64,000 nt of DNA from Pseudomonas mosselii. GTDB lineage: Bacteria > Pseudomonadota > Gammaproteobacteria > Pseudomonadales > Pseudomonadaceae. This document shows, piece by piece, positions 37,134 to 46,784 of this stretch (position 1 is the first letter of the stretch; every line of letters begins with the position of its first letter). The notes under the pieces were generated by a model. The model was not told the origin of the DNA and did not search any database. It worked only from the letters and a program-made list of their open reading frames with translations. Position numbers and translations under genes: made by a program. The stretch lies in NCBI RefSeq assembly GCF_005796105.1, contig NZ_VAUO01000007.1:241013-305012 (forward strand). Reading direction: 5' to 3'.

Positions 37134-38066
37134 TCACTGCTTGTCCTGGCAATCCAATTGCAGATTGGCCTGGGTAATGTTGCTCTGGGCCGGCACGCTA
37201 CGGGTCAGCCACACGTTGCCGCCGATGGTCGAGCCCTGCCCGATGGTGATCCGCCCCAGGATAGTGGCGCCGGCATAGATCACCACGTCGTCCTCGACGA
37301 TCGGATGCCGCGCCAGGCCCTTGTGCAGCGTGCCCGACTCGTCGCTGGGGAAGCGCTTGGCGCCTAACGTCACCGCCTGATAGATGCGTACCCGCTCGCC
37401 GATGATCGCCGTCTCGCCGATGACCACACCCGTGCCATGGTCGATGAAGAAGCTCTGACCAATCTGCGCGCCAGGGTGAATGTCGATACCGGTGGCCGAG
37501 TGCGCCAGCTCCGAGCTGATCCGCGCCAGCAGCGGCAAGCCGGCGCGATACAAGTGATGAGCCAGGCGGTGATGGATGATCGCCAGGATACCGGGGTAGC
37601 ACAGCAGCACTTCGTCGACGCTGCGCGCGGCGGGGTCGCCGTGGTAGGCGGCGAGCACGTCGGTGTCCAGCAGCACGCGCAGGCCCGGCAGGGCAGCGGC
37701 GAAGTCCTGGATCAAGCGCAGGGCGTGGGCGTCGACATCCACGACGTCGGTCTTGCCGTGGCGGGCAGCGTAGCGCAGCTCCAGGCGCGCCTGGCCCAGC
37801 AACGCGGTGAGCGCCGCGTCGAGGGTGTGCCCGACGTAGAAGTCCTCACTTTCCTCGCGCAGGTCCACCGGGCCCAGGCGCATCGGAAACAGCGCACCGC
37901 ACAGTTGTTCGAGAATCTGACGCAGCGCCTCGCGCGAGGGCAACTCGCGCCCGCCCTGCTCGCCAGTGCTGCGCCCATTACGGGTGCGCCACTGTTCGCG
38001 AGCACTGCGCAGGCCACTGACGATGCTGGGCAACTGCCAGTGCCCGGTTGATGGTTGTTCGCTCAC
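37134..38066 (-). CDS. epsC: Serine O-acetyltransferase, EpsC/plant-type CysE
   Basis: 310 aa from a GTG at 38066 with AGGAG upstream. It makes O-acetylserine, the acceptor for sulfide in cysteine synthesis. The C-terminal left-handed beta-helix of hexapeptide repeats is clear (GIDIHPGAQIGQSFFIDHGT, then GVVIGETAIIGERVRIYQAV). The long N-terminal helical domain is typical of EpsC rather than E. coli CysE. It lies in a cluster for organosulfur and cystine uptake, which supplies the same pathway. Confidence 0.88.
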   Translation of the reverse strand: MSEQPSTGHWQLPSIVSGLRSAREQWRTRNGRSTGEQGGRELPSREALRQILEQLCGALFPMRLGPVDLREESEDFYVGHTLDAALTALLGQARLELRYAARHGKTDVVDVDAHALRLIQDFAAALPGLRVLLDTDVLAAYHGDPAARSVDEVLLCYPGILAIIHHRLAHHLYRAGLPLLARISSELAHSATGIDIHPGAQIGQSFFIDHGTGVVIGETAIIGERVRIYQAVTLGAKRFPSDESGTLHKGLARHPIVEDDVVIYAGATILGRITIGQGSTIGGNVWLTRSVPAQSNITQANLQLDCQDKQ

Positions 38067-38367
38067 GGTGTTCTCCTGGCCTATTGTTTTCGCCTGGACC
38101 GGCCCTTTCGCGGGCCAGCACTGGCTACATGCCTTGCACGATACGCCAAATCCCCCTCTTGGAAAAAACAACGCTTTATTCCATCCTGCACTAAGTCAGG
38201 CATAAGCCACGCTGACGGGTCGTCGATTCCTGACTACCCTCAACCCTGCCACGGGATGGCAATGAGCAGCCACGGAATAACCACCGGATTTTTTATTATT
38301 TCCAGGCCTATACGGCTCAGTCTTATAGTTGCCACCCACCACTTTCACCACAAGCGCGGGGCCACAC
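38067..38367. promoter_or_regulatory. Divergent promoter region epsC / cystine transporter
   Basis: About 300 bp without a gene. A T/A-rich segment (ATTTTTTATTATTTCC, about 38288) and TCTTATAGT (about 38323) look like promoter elements for the transporter operon. No operator palindrome was recognised. Confidence 0.4.
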
Positions 38368-39162
38368 ATGACCAGATTCGCCAAACCTCTTCTCAACGCC
38401 AGCCTCGCACTGCTGCTGAGCGCCGGCCTGCTGAGCCAGGCGTCTGCCGGCGAGCAGCTCAAGACTATCCAGGAAAAGGGCGTGATCAACGTCGGCCTCG
38501 AAGGCACCTACCCACCGTTCAGCTACCAGGACGAAAACGGCAAGCTGGCCGGCTTCGAAGTCGAGCTATCGGAACTGCTGGCCAAGGAACTGGGGGTCAA
38601 GGCCAAGATTCAGCCGACCAAGTGGGACGGTATCCTCGCCGCACTCGACTCCAAGCGCCTGGACGTGGTGATCAACCAGGTCACCATCTCCGAGGAGCGC
38701 AAGAAGAAGTACGACTTCTCCACGCCCTATACCATCTCCGGCATCCAGGCGCTGATCCTGAAGAAAAAGGCCGACCAGCTGAATATCCAGAAGGCCGCGG
38801 ACCTGGCGGGCAAGAAGGTCGGCGTGGGCTTGGGCACCAACTACGAGCAATGGGTGAAGAAGGACGTCCCGCAAGCCGAGGTGCGCACCTATGAAGACGA
38901 CCCGAGCAAATTCGCCGACCTGCGCAACGGCCGCATCGACGCCATCCTGATCGACCGCCTGGCCGCGCTGGAATACGCCCAGAAAGCCAAGGACACCCAG
39001 CTGGCCGGCGACGCCTTCTCGCGCCTGGAAAGCGGCGTAGCCCTGCGCAAGGGCGAACCTGAACTGCTGGCGGCCATCGACACGGCGCTGGACAAGCTCA
39101 AGGCTGACGGCAGCCTGGCCAAGCTGTCCGAGAAATACTTCGGTGCCGATGTCACCAAATGA
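38368..39162 (+). CDS. tcyJ: Cystine/cysteine ABC transporter substrate-binding protein
   Basis: 264 aa periplasmic amino-acid-binding protein with a signal peptide (cleavage after SQASA, residue 27). The mature start GEQLKTIQEKGVINVGLEGT, then YPPFSYQDENGKLAGFEVEL, is typical of the cystine-binding FliY/TcyJ group. The stop overlaps the permease start (ATGA). It feeds cystine to the TcyL/TcyN-like subunits. The assignment to cystine relies on sequence type and the sulfur-gene neighbourhood. Confidence 0.85.
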   Translation: MTRFAKPLLNASLALLLSAGLLSQASAGEQLKTIQEKGVINVGLEGTYPPFSYQDENGKLAGFEVELSELLAKELGVKAKIQPTKWDGILAALDSKRLDVVINQVTISEERKKKYDFSTPYTISGIQALILKKKADQLNIQKAADLAGKKVGVGLGTNYEQWVKKDVPQAEVRTYEDDPSKFADLRNGRIDAILIDRLAALEYAQKAKDTQLAGDAFSRLESGVALRKGEPELLAAIDTALDKLKADGSLAKLSEKYFGADVTK

Positions 39163-39827
39163 TTCCTGAAACCCTGCAACTTGTTGTCGACTCCGCGCCC
39201 TTCCTGCTCAAGGGCGCGGGCTACACGGTGCTGCTCAGTGTCGGCGGCATGTTCTTCGGCCTGCTGCTGGGCTTCGCCCTGGCGCTGATGCGTTTGTCGA
39301 AGATCCTGCCGCTGAACTGGCTGGCGCGCATCTATGTGTCGTTCTTCCGTGGCACGCCGCTGCTGGTGCAGCTGTTCGTGATCTATTTCGGGCTACCGCA
39401 GATCGGTGTCGAACTCGACCCGATCCCGGCCTCGCTGATTGGCCTGTCATTGAACATGGCCGCGTACATCTGCGAAATCCTGCGCGCCGCGATCGCCTCG
39501 ATCGACCGTGGCCAATGGGAAGCCGCCGCCAGCATCGGCATGACCCGCACCCAGGCGATGCGCCGCGCGATCTTGCCCCAGGCCCTGCGTACCGCGCTGC
39601 CGCCGCTGGGCAACAGCTTCATCTCACTGGTCAAGGACACCGCCCTGGCAGCCACCATCCAGGTGCCCGAGCTGTTCCGTCAGGCGCAATTGATCACGGC
39701 GCGCACCTTCGAGGTGTTCACCATGTACGTGGCGGTTGCGGTGGTCTACTGGATCCTCTGCAGCATCCTCGCGCACTTCCAGAACCGCATGGAAGCGCGA
39801 GTCAACCAGCACGACCAGGAGCACTGA
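39159..39827 (+). CDS. tcyL: Cystine/cysteine ABC transporter permease
   Basis: 222 aa polar amino acid permease of the HisMQ type. Hydrophobic helices begin at FLLKGAGYTVLLSVGGMFFG; RIYVSFFRGTPLLVQLFVIY and the EAA loop (GQWEAAASIGMTRTQAMRRA) are diagnostic. It is translationally coupled to the binding-protein gene and followed one base later by the ATPase gene. Confidence 0.87.
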   Translation: MIPETLQLVVDSAPFLLKGAGYTVLLSVGGMFFGLLLGFALALMRLSKILPLNWLARIYVSFFRGTPLLVQLFVIYFGLPQIGVELDPIPASLIGLSLNMAAYICEILRAAIASIDRGQWEAAASIGMTRTQAMRRAILPQALRTALPPLGNSFISLVKDTALAATIQVPELFRQAQLITARTFEVFTMYVAVAVVYWILCSILAHFQNRMEARVNQHDQEH

Positions 39828-39828
39828 G

Positions 39829-40584
39829 ATGATCGTAGTAGAAGGCCTGACCAAGCAGTTCAAGGGCCAGACCGTGCTCAACGGCATCGACCTGACCGTG
39901 CAGCCCGGTGAAGTAGTGGCCATCATCGGCCCAAGCGGCTCGGGCAAGACCACGTTCCTGCGCTGCCTGAACCTGCTGGAAACCCCTGACGCCGGGCGGA
40001 TCCAGATCGGCGATATCAGCATCGATGCCAACCGCCCACTGGGCAATCAGCAAGGGGCGATTCGCCGCCTGCGCCAGCAGGCCGGTTTCGTGTTCCAGAA
40101 CTTCAACCTGTTCCCCCATCGCACGGCCCTGGAGAACATCATCGAGGGGCCGGTGATCGTCAAAAAGACCCCTCGCGACCAAGCAGTGGCGCTGGGTCGT
40201 CGGCTGCTGGCCAAGGTCGGTCTGGCAGGCCGTGACGATGCCTACCCACGGCGCCTGTCCGGTGGCCAGCAGCAACGGGTGGCCATCGCCCGGGCGCTGG
40301 CCATGGAGCCGGAGGTGATCTTGTTCGACGAGCCCACCTCAGCGCTGGACCCGGAGTTGGTCGGTGAGGTGCTGGCGACCATCCGCGGGCTGGCTGAGGA
40401 GAAGCGCACCATGCTCATCGTCACCCACGAGATGAGCTTCGCCCGCGATGTCGCCAACCGGGTGATCTTCTTCGACAAGGGCGTGATCGTCGAACAGGGC
40501 GAGGCCAAGGCGTTGTTCGCCAACCCGCAGCAGGAGCGCACGCGGCAATTCCTCAGCAAGTTCCTGGGCACCGCTGCGCTTTGA
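39829..40584 (+). CDS. tcyN: Cystine/cysteine ABC transporter ATP-binding subunit
   Basis: 251 aa ABC ATPase of the polar amino acid class: Walker A GPSGSGKTTFLR, Q-loop VFQNFNLFPHRTALEN, signature LSGGQQQRVAIARAL, Walker B VILFDEPTSALDPE, switch His in IVTHEMSFA. Third gene of the operon. Confidence 0.88.
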   Translation: MIVVEGLTKQFKGQTVLNGIDLTVQPGEVVAIIGPSGSGKTTFLRCLNLLETPDAGRIQIGDISIDANRPLGNQQGAIRRLRQQAGFVFQNFNLFPHRTALENIIEGPVIVKKTPRDQAVALGRRLLAKVGLAGRDDAYPRRLSGGQQQRVAIARALAMEPEVILFDEPTSALDPELVGEVLATIRGLAEEKRTMLIVTHEMSFARDVANRVIFFDKGVIVEQGEAKALFANPQQERTRQFLSKFLGTAAL

Positions 40585-40940
40585 CCCTCCTGCACAACCC
40601 GCTGTATCTGTAGGAGCGGCCTTGTGTCGCGAAAGGGCTGCGTAGCAGCCCCAGGATCTCGGCCACGGCACATATCGTCGGGGGCGCTCCTACAGGATCG
40701 TGCAAAGCCAGAATCCAGCGCAGCACCTGATCAACCCGACTTCTATTCATATTCCAAAGAGTTAGTTCATAAAATCTATATAAGCCATTAGGGTATATAG
40801 ACCGGACCACCGGACCAGCAATCGTCCGTCGCCACCACCCCAGCGACGCCAACTATTTTGTGAGGTTCAGGAATGGTCAGGATCACAATCACCCCAGTGC
40901 GTAACGCCAGGGCATTGAGTGCAGCCAAGGAGCGGCACTG
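40585..40940. repeat. Intergenic region with REP elements and an AT-rich promoter tract
   Basis: A P. putida REP pair spans 40609-40694 (TGTAGGAGCGGCCTTGTGTC ... GGGGCGCTCCTACA). It is followed by an AT-rich stretch (about 40740-40800, ending GGGTATATAGACC) that probably carries the promoter of the SfnB-like genes. Confidence 0.75.
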
Positions 40941-42182
40941 ATGTCCAGCCAACCAACTACCCCCCTCGACAGCGATATCGACAGCTCGCCCCTGCTGCTG
41001 CCGGCCAAGGTGCTGCGCAGCGACGCCGAGGCCCTGCAAGCCGCCCGTGAGCTGGCCGAGCTGGCCCGCGAGCAGGCCGCCCGCCGCGATCAACAACGCA
41101 AGCTACCGTGGGCCGAGATCGAACAGTTCACCCGCAGTGGCCTGGGCAGCATCAGTATTCCCAAAGCCTATGGGGGCCCACAGGTTTCCTTCGAGACCAC
41201 CGCCGAAGTGTTCCGCCTGATCAGCGCCGCAGACCCCGCGCTCGGGCAGATCCCGCAAAACCATTTCGGCATCCTGCAACTGGTACGCCTGACCGCGACC
41301 GAAGCGCAGAAGCAAGCCATCTTCGGCTCGGTGCTCGACGGCTGGCGCATCGGCAATGCCGGCCCCGAGCGCGGCACCAAGGACACCCTGACGCTCAAGG
41401 CACGCATCACCCGCGAGGGCGACAGCTACCGCATCAGCGGCGAGAAGTTCTACTCCACCGGCGCCCTCTATGCCCATTGGGTGGCCGTCAAAGCCCTCGA
41501 CGACGACGGCCGCCAACGCCTGGCGTTCGTACGTCGGGGTAGCCCGGGGCTGCGCATCGTCGACGACTGGTCGGGCTTCGGCCAACGCACCACCGCCAGC
41601 GGCACGGTGCTGCTGGACCAGGTGCCAGTGGACGCCGAACTGGTGCTCGACAACTGGCGCCAGCGCGATGTGCCGAATATCCAGGGCGCCTCATCGCAAC
41701 TGGTGCAAGCGGCCATCGACGCAGGCATCGCTGAGGCGGCCATCAACGACACGATCCGCTTCGTGCGGGAAAAGTCCAGGCCGTGGATCGATGCCAATGT
41801 CGAGCGCGCCAGCGACGACCCTTATGTGATCGCCGATATCGGCCGCCTGAAGCTCGACTTGCACGCCGCCGAAGCGCTGCTGCGCAAGGCCGCACGCGTG
41901 CTCGACGAGGTCGACGCCGGCCCCATCGATGCCGCCGCTGCGGCGCGTGCCTCGATCGCCGTGGCCGAAGCCAAGGTACTGACCACCGAAATCGCCCTGC
42001 AAGCGAGCGAAAAGCTCTTTGAGCTGGCCGGCAGCCGCGCCAGCCTGGCCGAGTTCAATCTCGACCGGCACTGGCGCAATGCCCGGGTGCACACCCTGCA
42101 CGACCCGGTGCGCTGGAAGTATCACGCGGTCGGCGCCTATTACCTCAACGGCACCCTGCCCGCTCGCCATTCCTGGATCTGA
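40941..42182 (+). CDS. SfnB/DszC-family flavin-dependent oxidoreductase (acyl-CoA dehydrogenase fold)
   Basis: 413 aa. Acyl-CoA dehydrogenase-fold protein of the SfnB/DszC sulfur-acquisition group: GLGSISIPKAYGGPQVSFET, LGQIPQNHFGILQLVRL, FYSTGALYAHWVAV, WSGFGQRTTASGTV, and the C-terminal HWRNARVHTLHDPVRWKYHA. Such enzymes oxidise organosulfur compounds (for example sulfones or thioethers) using reduced flavin from a reductase. The gene is about 50% identical by eye to the next one, indicating a tandem duplication. Substrate unknown. Confidence 0.87.
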   Translation: MSSQPTTPLDSDIDSSPLLLPAKVLRSDAEALQAARELAELAREQAARRDQQRKLPWAEIEQFTRSGLGSISIPKAYGGPQVSFETTAEVFRLISAADPALGQIPQNHFGILQLVRLTATEAQKQAIFGSVLDGWRIGNAGPERGTKDTLTLKARITREGDSYRISGEKFYSTGALYAHWVAVKALDDDGRQRLAFVRRGSPGLRIVDDWSGFGQRTTASGTVLLDQVPVDAELVLDNWRQRDVPNIQGASSQLVQAAIDAGIAEAAINDTIRFVREKSRPWIDANVERASDDPYVIADIGRLKLDLHAAEALLRKAARVLDEVDAGPIDAAAAARASIAVAEAKVLTTEIALQASEKLFELAGSRASLAEFNLDRHWRNARVHTLHDPVRWKYHAVGAYYLNGTLPARHSWI

Positions 42183-42190
42183 TTTCGGCA

Positions 42191-42292
42191 CTGGGGCTGC
42201 TTTGCAGCCCTTTCGCGGCACTAGACCGCTCCTACAACCGCGATTCCTTGTAGGAGCGGCCTAGTGCCGCGAAAGGGCCGCAACGCGGCCCC
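42191..42292. repeat. REP pair between the two SfnB-like genes
   Basis: Inverted REP copies: CTTTCGCGGCACTAGACCGC, then TCCTACA, facing TGTAGGAGCGGCCTAGTGCC, then GCGAAAGG, with short flanking palindromes. It fills the whole gap between the genes. Confidence 0.85.
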
Positions 42293-42310
42293 ATGGCCCC
42301 GGAGAACCCC

Positions 42311-43492
42311 ATGACAGCAACCCTTATCACCAGCGACTACCAAGCGCTTGACGTCGCTGATCAGCTCGCCCAACAACTGTCCCGCGACAGCGCCATCCGC
42401 GACCGCGAGCGCCGCCTGCCCCACGCCGAACTGGACCATTTCGTGCACACCGGCCTATGGGGCATCAGCGTGCCCAAGGCCCACGGCGGCGCCGGTGTAT
42501 CCAGCGCCACTCTGGCCAAGGTGGTCGCCCGCATCGCCCAGGCCGACGCCTCGATCGGGCAGATCCCGCAGAACCACTTCTACGCCCTGGAAGTGCTGCG
42601 AGTGAACGGCAGCGCCGAGCAGCAGCGCCGGCTGTACGCCGAGGTGCTCGCAGGCAAACGCTTCGGCAACGCCCTGGCCGAGATCGGCACCAAGACCGCC
42701 GCCGACCGCACTACGCGCCTGACCCGCGACGGCGACGGTTTTCGCATCAATGGCCGCAAGTTCTACTGCACCGGCGCGCTCTATGCACAGCGCATCCCCA
42801 CCCTGGTGATTGGCGAGCACGAGGTCCAGTACCTGGCTTACGTACCCGCCGACAGCCAAGGCGTGCAGGTAATCGACGACTGGAGCGGCTTCGGCCAGCG
42901 CACCACTGGCAGTGGCTCGGTGCTGTTCGACAACGTGGCGGTGGCCGCTGCGGACGTGGTGCCGTTCTCCAGTGCGTTCGAGCGCCCCACCACCGTTGGC
43001 CCACTGGCGCAGATCCTCCATGCCGCCATCGACACCGGTATCGCCCGCGCGGCCTTCGAAGATGCCCTGCATTTCGTGCGCACCCGCAGCCGGCCTTGGG
43101 TCGACGCGGGTCTTGATAAAGCCAGCGACGATCCGCTGACCCTCAAGAGCTTTGGTCACCTGGCCATCCGCCTGCACGCCGCCGAGGCGCTGCTTGAACG
43201 CGCTGGCGAAATCCTCGACATCGCCCAGCGCGACAGTAATGCCGATACCGTTGCCGCCGCGTCCATCGCCGTGGCCGAGGCCCGTGCGATCAGCACCGAG
43301 ATCTCCCTGGCCGCCGGCACCACGCTGTTCGAACTGGCCGGCAGCCAGGCCACCCTGGCCGAGCACAACCTCGACCGCCACTGGCGCAATGCGCGGGTAC
43401 ATACCCTGCACGATCCGGTGCGCTGGAAGTACCACGCCATCGGCAACTACTACCTCAACGACGAGAAGCCGCCACGCCGGGGGACGATCTGA
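42311..43492 (+). CDS. Second SfnB/DszC-family flavin-dependent oxidoreductase
   Basis: 393 aa from the ATG at 42311 (GGAG upstream). It repeats the family pattern of the preceding gene: GLWGISVPKAHGGAGVSSAT, IGQIPQNHFYALEVLRV, FYCTGALYAQRIP, WSGFGQRTTGSGSV and HWRNARVHTLHDPVRWKYHA. The end overlaps the start of the LLM monooxygenase by one base, so the two are co-translated and probably act together on an organosulfur substrate. Confidence 0.87.
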   Translation: MTATLITSDYQALDVADQLAQQLSRDSAIRDRERRLPHAELDHFVHTGLWGISVPKAHGGAGVSSATLAKVVARIAQADASIGQIPQNHFYALEVLRVNGSAEQQRRLYAEVLAGKRFGNALAEIGTKTAADRTTRLTRDGDGFRINGRKFYCTGALYAQRIPTLVIGEHEVQYLAYVPADSQGVQVIDDWSGFGQRTTGSGSVLFDNVAVAAADVVPFSSAFERPTTVGPLAQILHAAIDTGIARAAFEDALHFVRTRSRPWVDAGLDKASDDPLTLKSFGHLAIRLHAAEALLERAGEILDIAQRDSNADTVAAASIAVAEARAISTEISLAAGTTLFELAGSQATLAEHNLDRHWRNARVHTLHDPVRWKYHAIGNYYLNDEKPPRRGTI

Positions 43493-44880
43493 TGGCCAAG
43501 CAGATCCTGCTCAATGCCTTCAACATGAATTGCATCGGGCATATCAACCACGGCCTGTGGACCCACCCGCGCGACACCTCGACCCAGTACAAGACCCTCG
43601 CCTACTGGACCGACCTGGCACGCCTGCTGGAGCGTGGGCTGTTCGACGGCTTGTTCATCGCCGACATCGTCGGCACCTACGACATCTATGGCCAGTCGCT
43701 TGACGTGACCCTGAAAGAGTCGATCCAGCTGCCGGTCAACGACCCACTGTTGCTGGTCTCGGCCATGGCCGCCGTCACCGAACACCTGGGCTTCGGCCTC
43801 ACCGCCAACCTCACCTACGAGGCGCCCTACCTGTTTGCCCGGCGCCTCTCGACCCTCGACCACCTGAGCAACGGCCGGGTGGGCTGGAACATCGTCACCG
43901 GTTATCTCGACAGCGCCGCCCGCGCCATGGGCCTGAGCGAACAGCCCGAGCATGACCGGCGCTACGACCAGGCCGACGAGTACCTGCAAGTGCTGTACAA
44001 GCTGCTCGAAGGCAGTTGGGACGATGACGCCGTGGTCGCCGACCGCACCCAACGGGTGTATGCCCGGCCAGACAAAGTGCGCAAGGTCACCCACCAGGGC
44101 CCGTTCTACACGGTCGAGGGCTACCACCTGTGCGAGCCTTCGCCCCAGCGCACACCGGTGCTGTTCCAGGCCGGCAGCTCGACGCGCGGGCTGAGCTTCG
44201 CTGGCGCACATGCCGAGTGCGTGTTCATCAGCGGCCAGAACAAGGCCGCCACCCGCGCCCAGGTCGACAAGGTGCGCGCCGCGGCCGCAGCCGCAGGCCG
44301 TGACCCGCAGGCGATCAAGGTGTTCATGGGCATCACGGTGATCGTCGCCGCCACCGAGCAGCAAGCCCAGGCACTGCATGCAGAGTACCTGCGCCACGCC
44401 AGCCCCGAAGCGGGCGTGGCGCACTTCGCCGCCTCCACCGGCATCGATTTCGCCGCCTTCGAACTCGACGAGCCGATCGGCTTCAGCCAGGGCAACGCGA
44501 TCCAGTCCGCCACCCGCCAGTTGCAGGACAACGCCTGGACCCGCCGCCGCTTGCTCGAACAGCACGCCTTGGGCGGCCGTTACGTGACCCTGGTCGGCTC
44601 ACCTGAGCAAGTCGCCGAACAACTGATCGGCTGGATCGACGACACCGGCCTGGACGGCTTCAACCTGACCCGCACCGTCACCCCGGAAAGCTTCGAAGCC
44701 TTCATCGACCTGGTGGTACCGCAACTGCAACGCCGTGGCCGCTACAAAACCGCCTACAGCCAAGGCACGCTGCGCGAAAAACTCTTCGCCAGTGACCACC
44801 CGTACCTGCCTGCCGAACACCCCGGCTCGGCCTATCGCACTGACCACACTGCCCCGACTGGAGCCCTGCACCATGCTTGA
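43492..44880 (+). CDS. LLM-class flavin-dependent monooxygenase (DszA/NtaA/SnaA family)
   Basis: 462 aa bacterial-luciferase-like monooxygenase. Family landmarks: ILLNAFNMNCIGHINHGLWT, GLFDGLFIADIVGTYDIYG, LSTLDHLSNGRVGWNIVTGY, HDRRYDQADEYLQVLYKLLE and PVLFQAGSSTRGLSFA. DszA-type enzymes open sulfones and related substrates with FMNH2. The 3' end overlaps the metQ-like gene by eight bases. No flavin reductase gene adjoins it; SsuE or another reductase might serve. Confidence 0.88.
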   Translation: MAKQILLNAFNMNCIGHINHGLWTHPRDTSTQYKTLAYWTDLARLLERGLFDGLFIADIVGTYDIYGQSLDVTLKESIQLPVNDPLLLVSAMAAVTEHLGFGLTANLTYEAPYLFARRLSTLDHLSNGRVGWNIVTGYLDSAARAMGLSEQPEHDRRYDQADEYLQVLYKLLEGSWDDDAVVADRTQRVYARPDKVRKVTHQGPFYTVEGYHLCEPSPQRTPVLFQAGSSTRGLSFAGAHAECVFISGQNKAATRAQVDKVRAAAAAAGRDPQAIKVFMGITVIVAATEQQAQALHAEYLRHASPEAGVAHFAASTGIDFAAFELDEPIGFSQGNAIQSATRQLQDNAWTRRRLLEQHALGGRYVTLVGSPEQVAEQLIGWIDDTGLDGFNLTRTVTPESFEAFIDLVVPQLQRRGRYKTAYSQGTLREKLFASDHPYLPAEHPGSAYRTDHTAPTGALHHA

Positions 44881-45673
44881 GAAATTGTTTCGGCCCGTCG
44901 CGGCCATCGCCCTGGGCCTCGGCCTGTCCGCCGCCGCGCTGGCCGCCGAGCCGCTGAAAATCGGCACCACCGCCGCTTTCGCCATCCCGCTGGAAGCAGC
45001 CGTGGAAGAGGCCCACAAGCAAGGCCTGGAGGTAAAGCTGATCGAATTCAGCGACTGGATCGCGCCCAACGTCAGCCTCAACAGCGGCGATATCGACGTG
45101 AACTACTTCCAGCACATCCCGTTCCTGGAAAACGCCAAGGCCGCTGCCGGATTCGACCTCGTGCCATATGCCCCAGGCATCATCAACAACGTCGGCCTGT
45201 ACTCGAAAAAGTACAAGCGCTTCGCCGAGCTGCCCGAGGGCGCCAGCGTGGCCATCGCCAACGACCCGATCAACAGTGGTCGCGGCCTGCAACTGCTGGC
45301 CAAGGCGGGCCTGATCAGCCTCAAACCCGGCGTCGGCTACAAGGCCACCGAGGACGACATCGTCGCCAACCCGAAGAAGATCAAGATTCTCCAGGTCGAG
45401 GCCGTGCAGCTGGTGCGTGCCTACGATGACGCTGACCTGGTGCAGGGCTACCCGGCCTACATCCGCCTGGCCAACACCTTCGACGCCACCTCGGCACTGC
45501 TGTTCGATGGCCTGGAGAACAAGGAATACGTGATCCAGTTCGTCATTCGTCCGCAAGAAAAGAACGACCCGCGCCTGGCCAAGTTCGTCGATATCTACCA
45601 GCACTCTCCCGTCGTGCGCGCCGCCCTGGACAAGGCCCACGGCAAGCTCTACCAGGCCGGCTGGGAAGGCTGA
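44873..45673 (+). CDS. metQ: Methionine ABC transporter substrate-binding protein (MetQ-type)
   Basis: 266 aa NlpA/MetQ-family periplasmic protein. The signal peptide ends near ALAA (residue 25) and lacks a lipobox Cys, so it is probably soluble rather than lipidated. Core motifs are KIGTTAAFAIPLEAAVEEA, DVNYFQHIPFLENAK and IANDPINSGRGLQLLAKAGL. It starts inside the preceding monooxygenase gene, linking import to the oxygenases; the ligand could be methionine or a substrate of those enzymes. Confidence 0.88.
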   Translation: MLEKLFRPVAAIALGLGLSAAALAAEPLKIGTTAAFAIPLEAAVEEAHKQGLEVKLIEFSDWIAPNVSLNSGDIDVNYFQHIPFLENAKAAAGFDLVPYAPGIINNVGLYSKKYKRFAELPEGASVAIANDPINSGRGLQLLAKAGLISLKPGVGYKATEDDIVANPKKIKILQVEAVQLVRAYDDADLVQGYPAYIRLANTFDATSALLFDGLENKEYVIQFVIRPQEKNDPRLAKFVDIYQHSPVVRAALDKAHGKLYQAGWEG

Positions 45674-45674
45674 A

Positions 45675-46784
45675 ATGAGCCAGGCCAGCGCCCTTCGGGC
45701 GCCCTCCCCGCACAGCGCACCGGCAAAAGCGACCGGGCAGGCCCTGCGCCCGGAGGTCAATGAAGCCCATGTGCGCTTCATCGGCCTGGGCAAGACCTAC
45801 CCAGGTCAAACGCAACCGGCCTTGCACGGCATCGACCTGAACATCCGCCGTGGCGAGATCTTCGGCATCATCGGCCGCAGCGGTGCTGGCAAGTCGTCGC
45901 TGCTGCGCACCATCAACCGCCTGGAGCAACCCAGCCAGGGCCGGGTGCTGATCGACCAGGTGGACATCGCGCCGTTCGACGAGGACCGCCTGGTGGCCCT
46001 GCGCCGACACATCGGCATGATCTTCCAGCACTTCAACCTGATGTCGGCCAAGACCGTGTGGCAGAACGTCGAATTGCCGCTGAAGGTGGCCGGCGTGCCC
46101 AAGGCCGAACGCCAGCGCAAGGTCCGCGAGTTGCTGGAGCTGGTGGGCCTGGCACAAAAGCATCACGTCTACCCCGCGCAGCTTTCCGGTGGGCAGAAGC
46201 AGCGTGTCGGCATCGCCCGGGCCTTGGTCCATGATCCTGAGATCCTGCTGTGCGATGAAGCCACCTCGGCGCTCGACCCGGAGACCACCGCCTCGATCCT
46301 CGAGTTGCTGCGCGACATCAACCAGCGCCTGGGCCTGACCGTGGTGCTGATCACCCACGAAATGGCGGTGATCCGCGACATCTGCCAGCGCGTGGTGGTA
46401 CTCGAACGTGGCGAAGTGGTCGAGCAAGGCGAGGTCTGGCAGGTGTTCGGTGCACCGCGCCACGCGGTCACCCAGACCTTGCTGGCGCCGCTGCGGGCCA
46501 AGCTTCCGGCGAGTTTGCAGGCCAGCCTGCGGGCTAGTCCGATCAGCCAGGATGCGGCGCTCGTGCTGCGCCTGAGCGTGCTCGGCGAACCCGAACTGAG
46601 CAGTCTGTTCAGTGCGCTGGGCGGCCAAGTACGGCTGCTCCAGGGCGGCGTCGAGACCATCGGCGACCACGCCCTCGGGCAATTGATCCTATCGGTACGC
46701 GGCTCGCCGCTGGATACCCATCAACTGCTGCAACGGGCCCGCCACTGGGCCACGGATGTGGAGGTACTTGGCCATGTGGATTGA
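45675..46784 (+). CDS. metN: Methionine ABC transporter ATP-binding subunit (MetN-type)
   Basis: 369 aa: a typical ABC ATPase (Walker A GRSGAGKSSLLRT, signature LSGGQKQRVGIARAL, Walker B LLCDEATSALDPE) plus a C-terminal NIL-type domain (about residues 290-369) that in MetN binds methionine and regulates transport. A proline/alanine-rich N-terminal extension of about 35 residues precedes the ATPase. Overlaps the permease gene by 11 bases. Confidence 0.9.
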   Translation: MSQASALRAPSPHSAPAKATGQALRPEVNEAHVRFIGLGKTYPGQTQPALHGIDLNIRRGEIFGIIGRSGAGKSSLLRTINRLEQPSQGRVLIDQVDIAPFDEDRLVALRRHIGMIFQHFNLMSAKTVWQNVELPLKVAGVPKAERQRKVRELLELVGLAQKHHVYPAQLSGGQKQRVGIARALVHDPEILLCDEATSALDPETTASILELLRDINQRLGLTVVLITHEMAVIRDICQRVVVLERGEVVEQGEVWQVFGAPRHAVTQTLLAPLRAKLPASLQASLRASPISQDAALVLRLSVLGEPELSSLFSALGGQVRLLQGGVETIGDHALGQLILSVRGSPLDTHQLLQRARHWATDVEVLGHVD

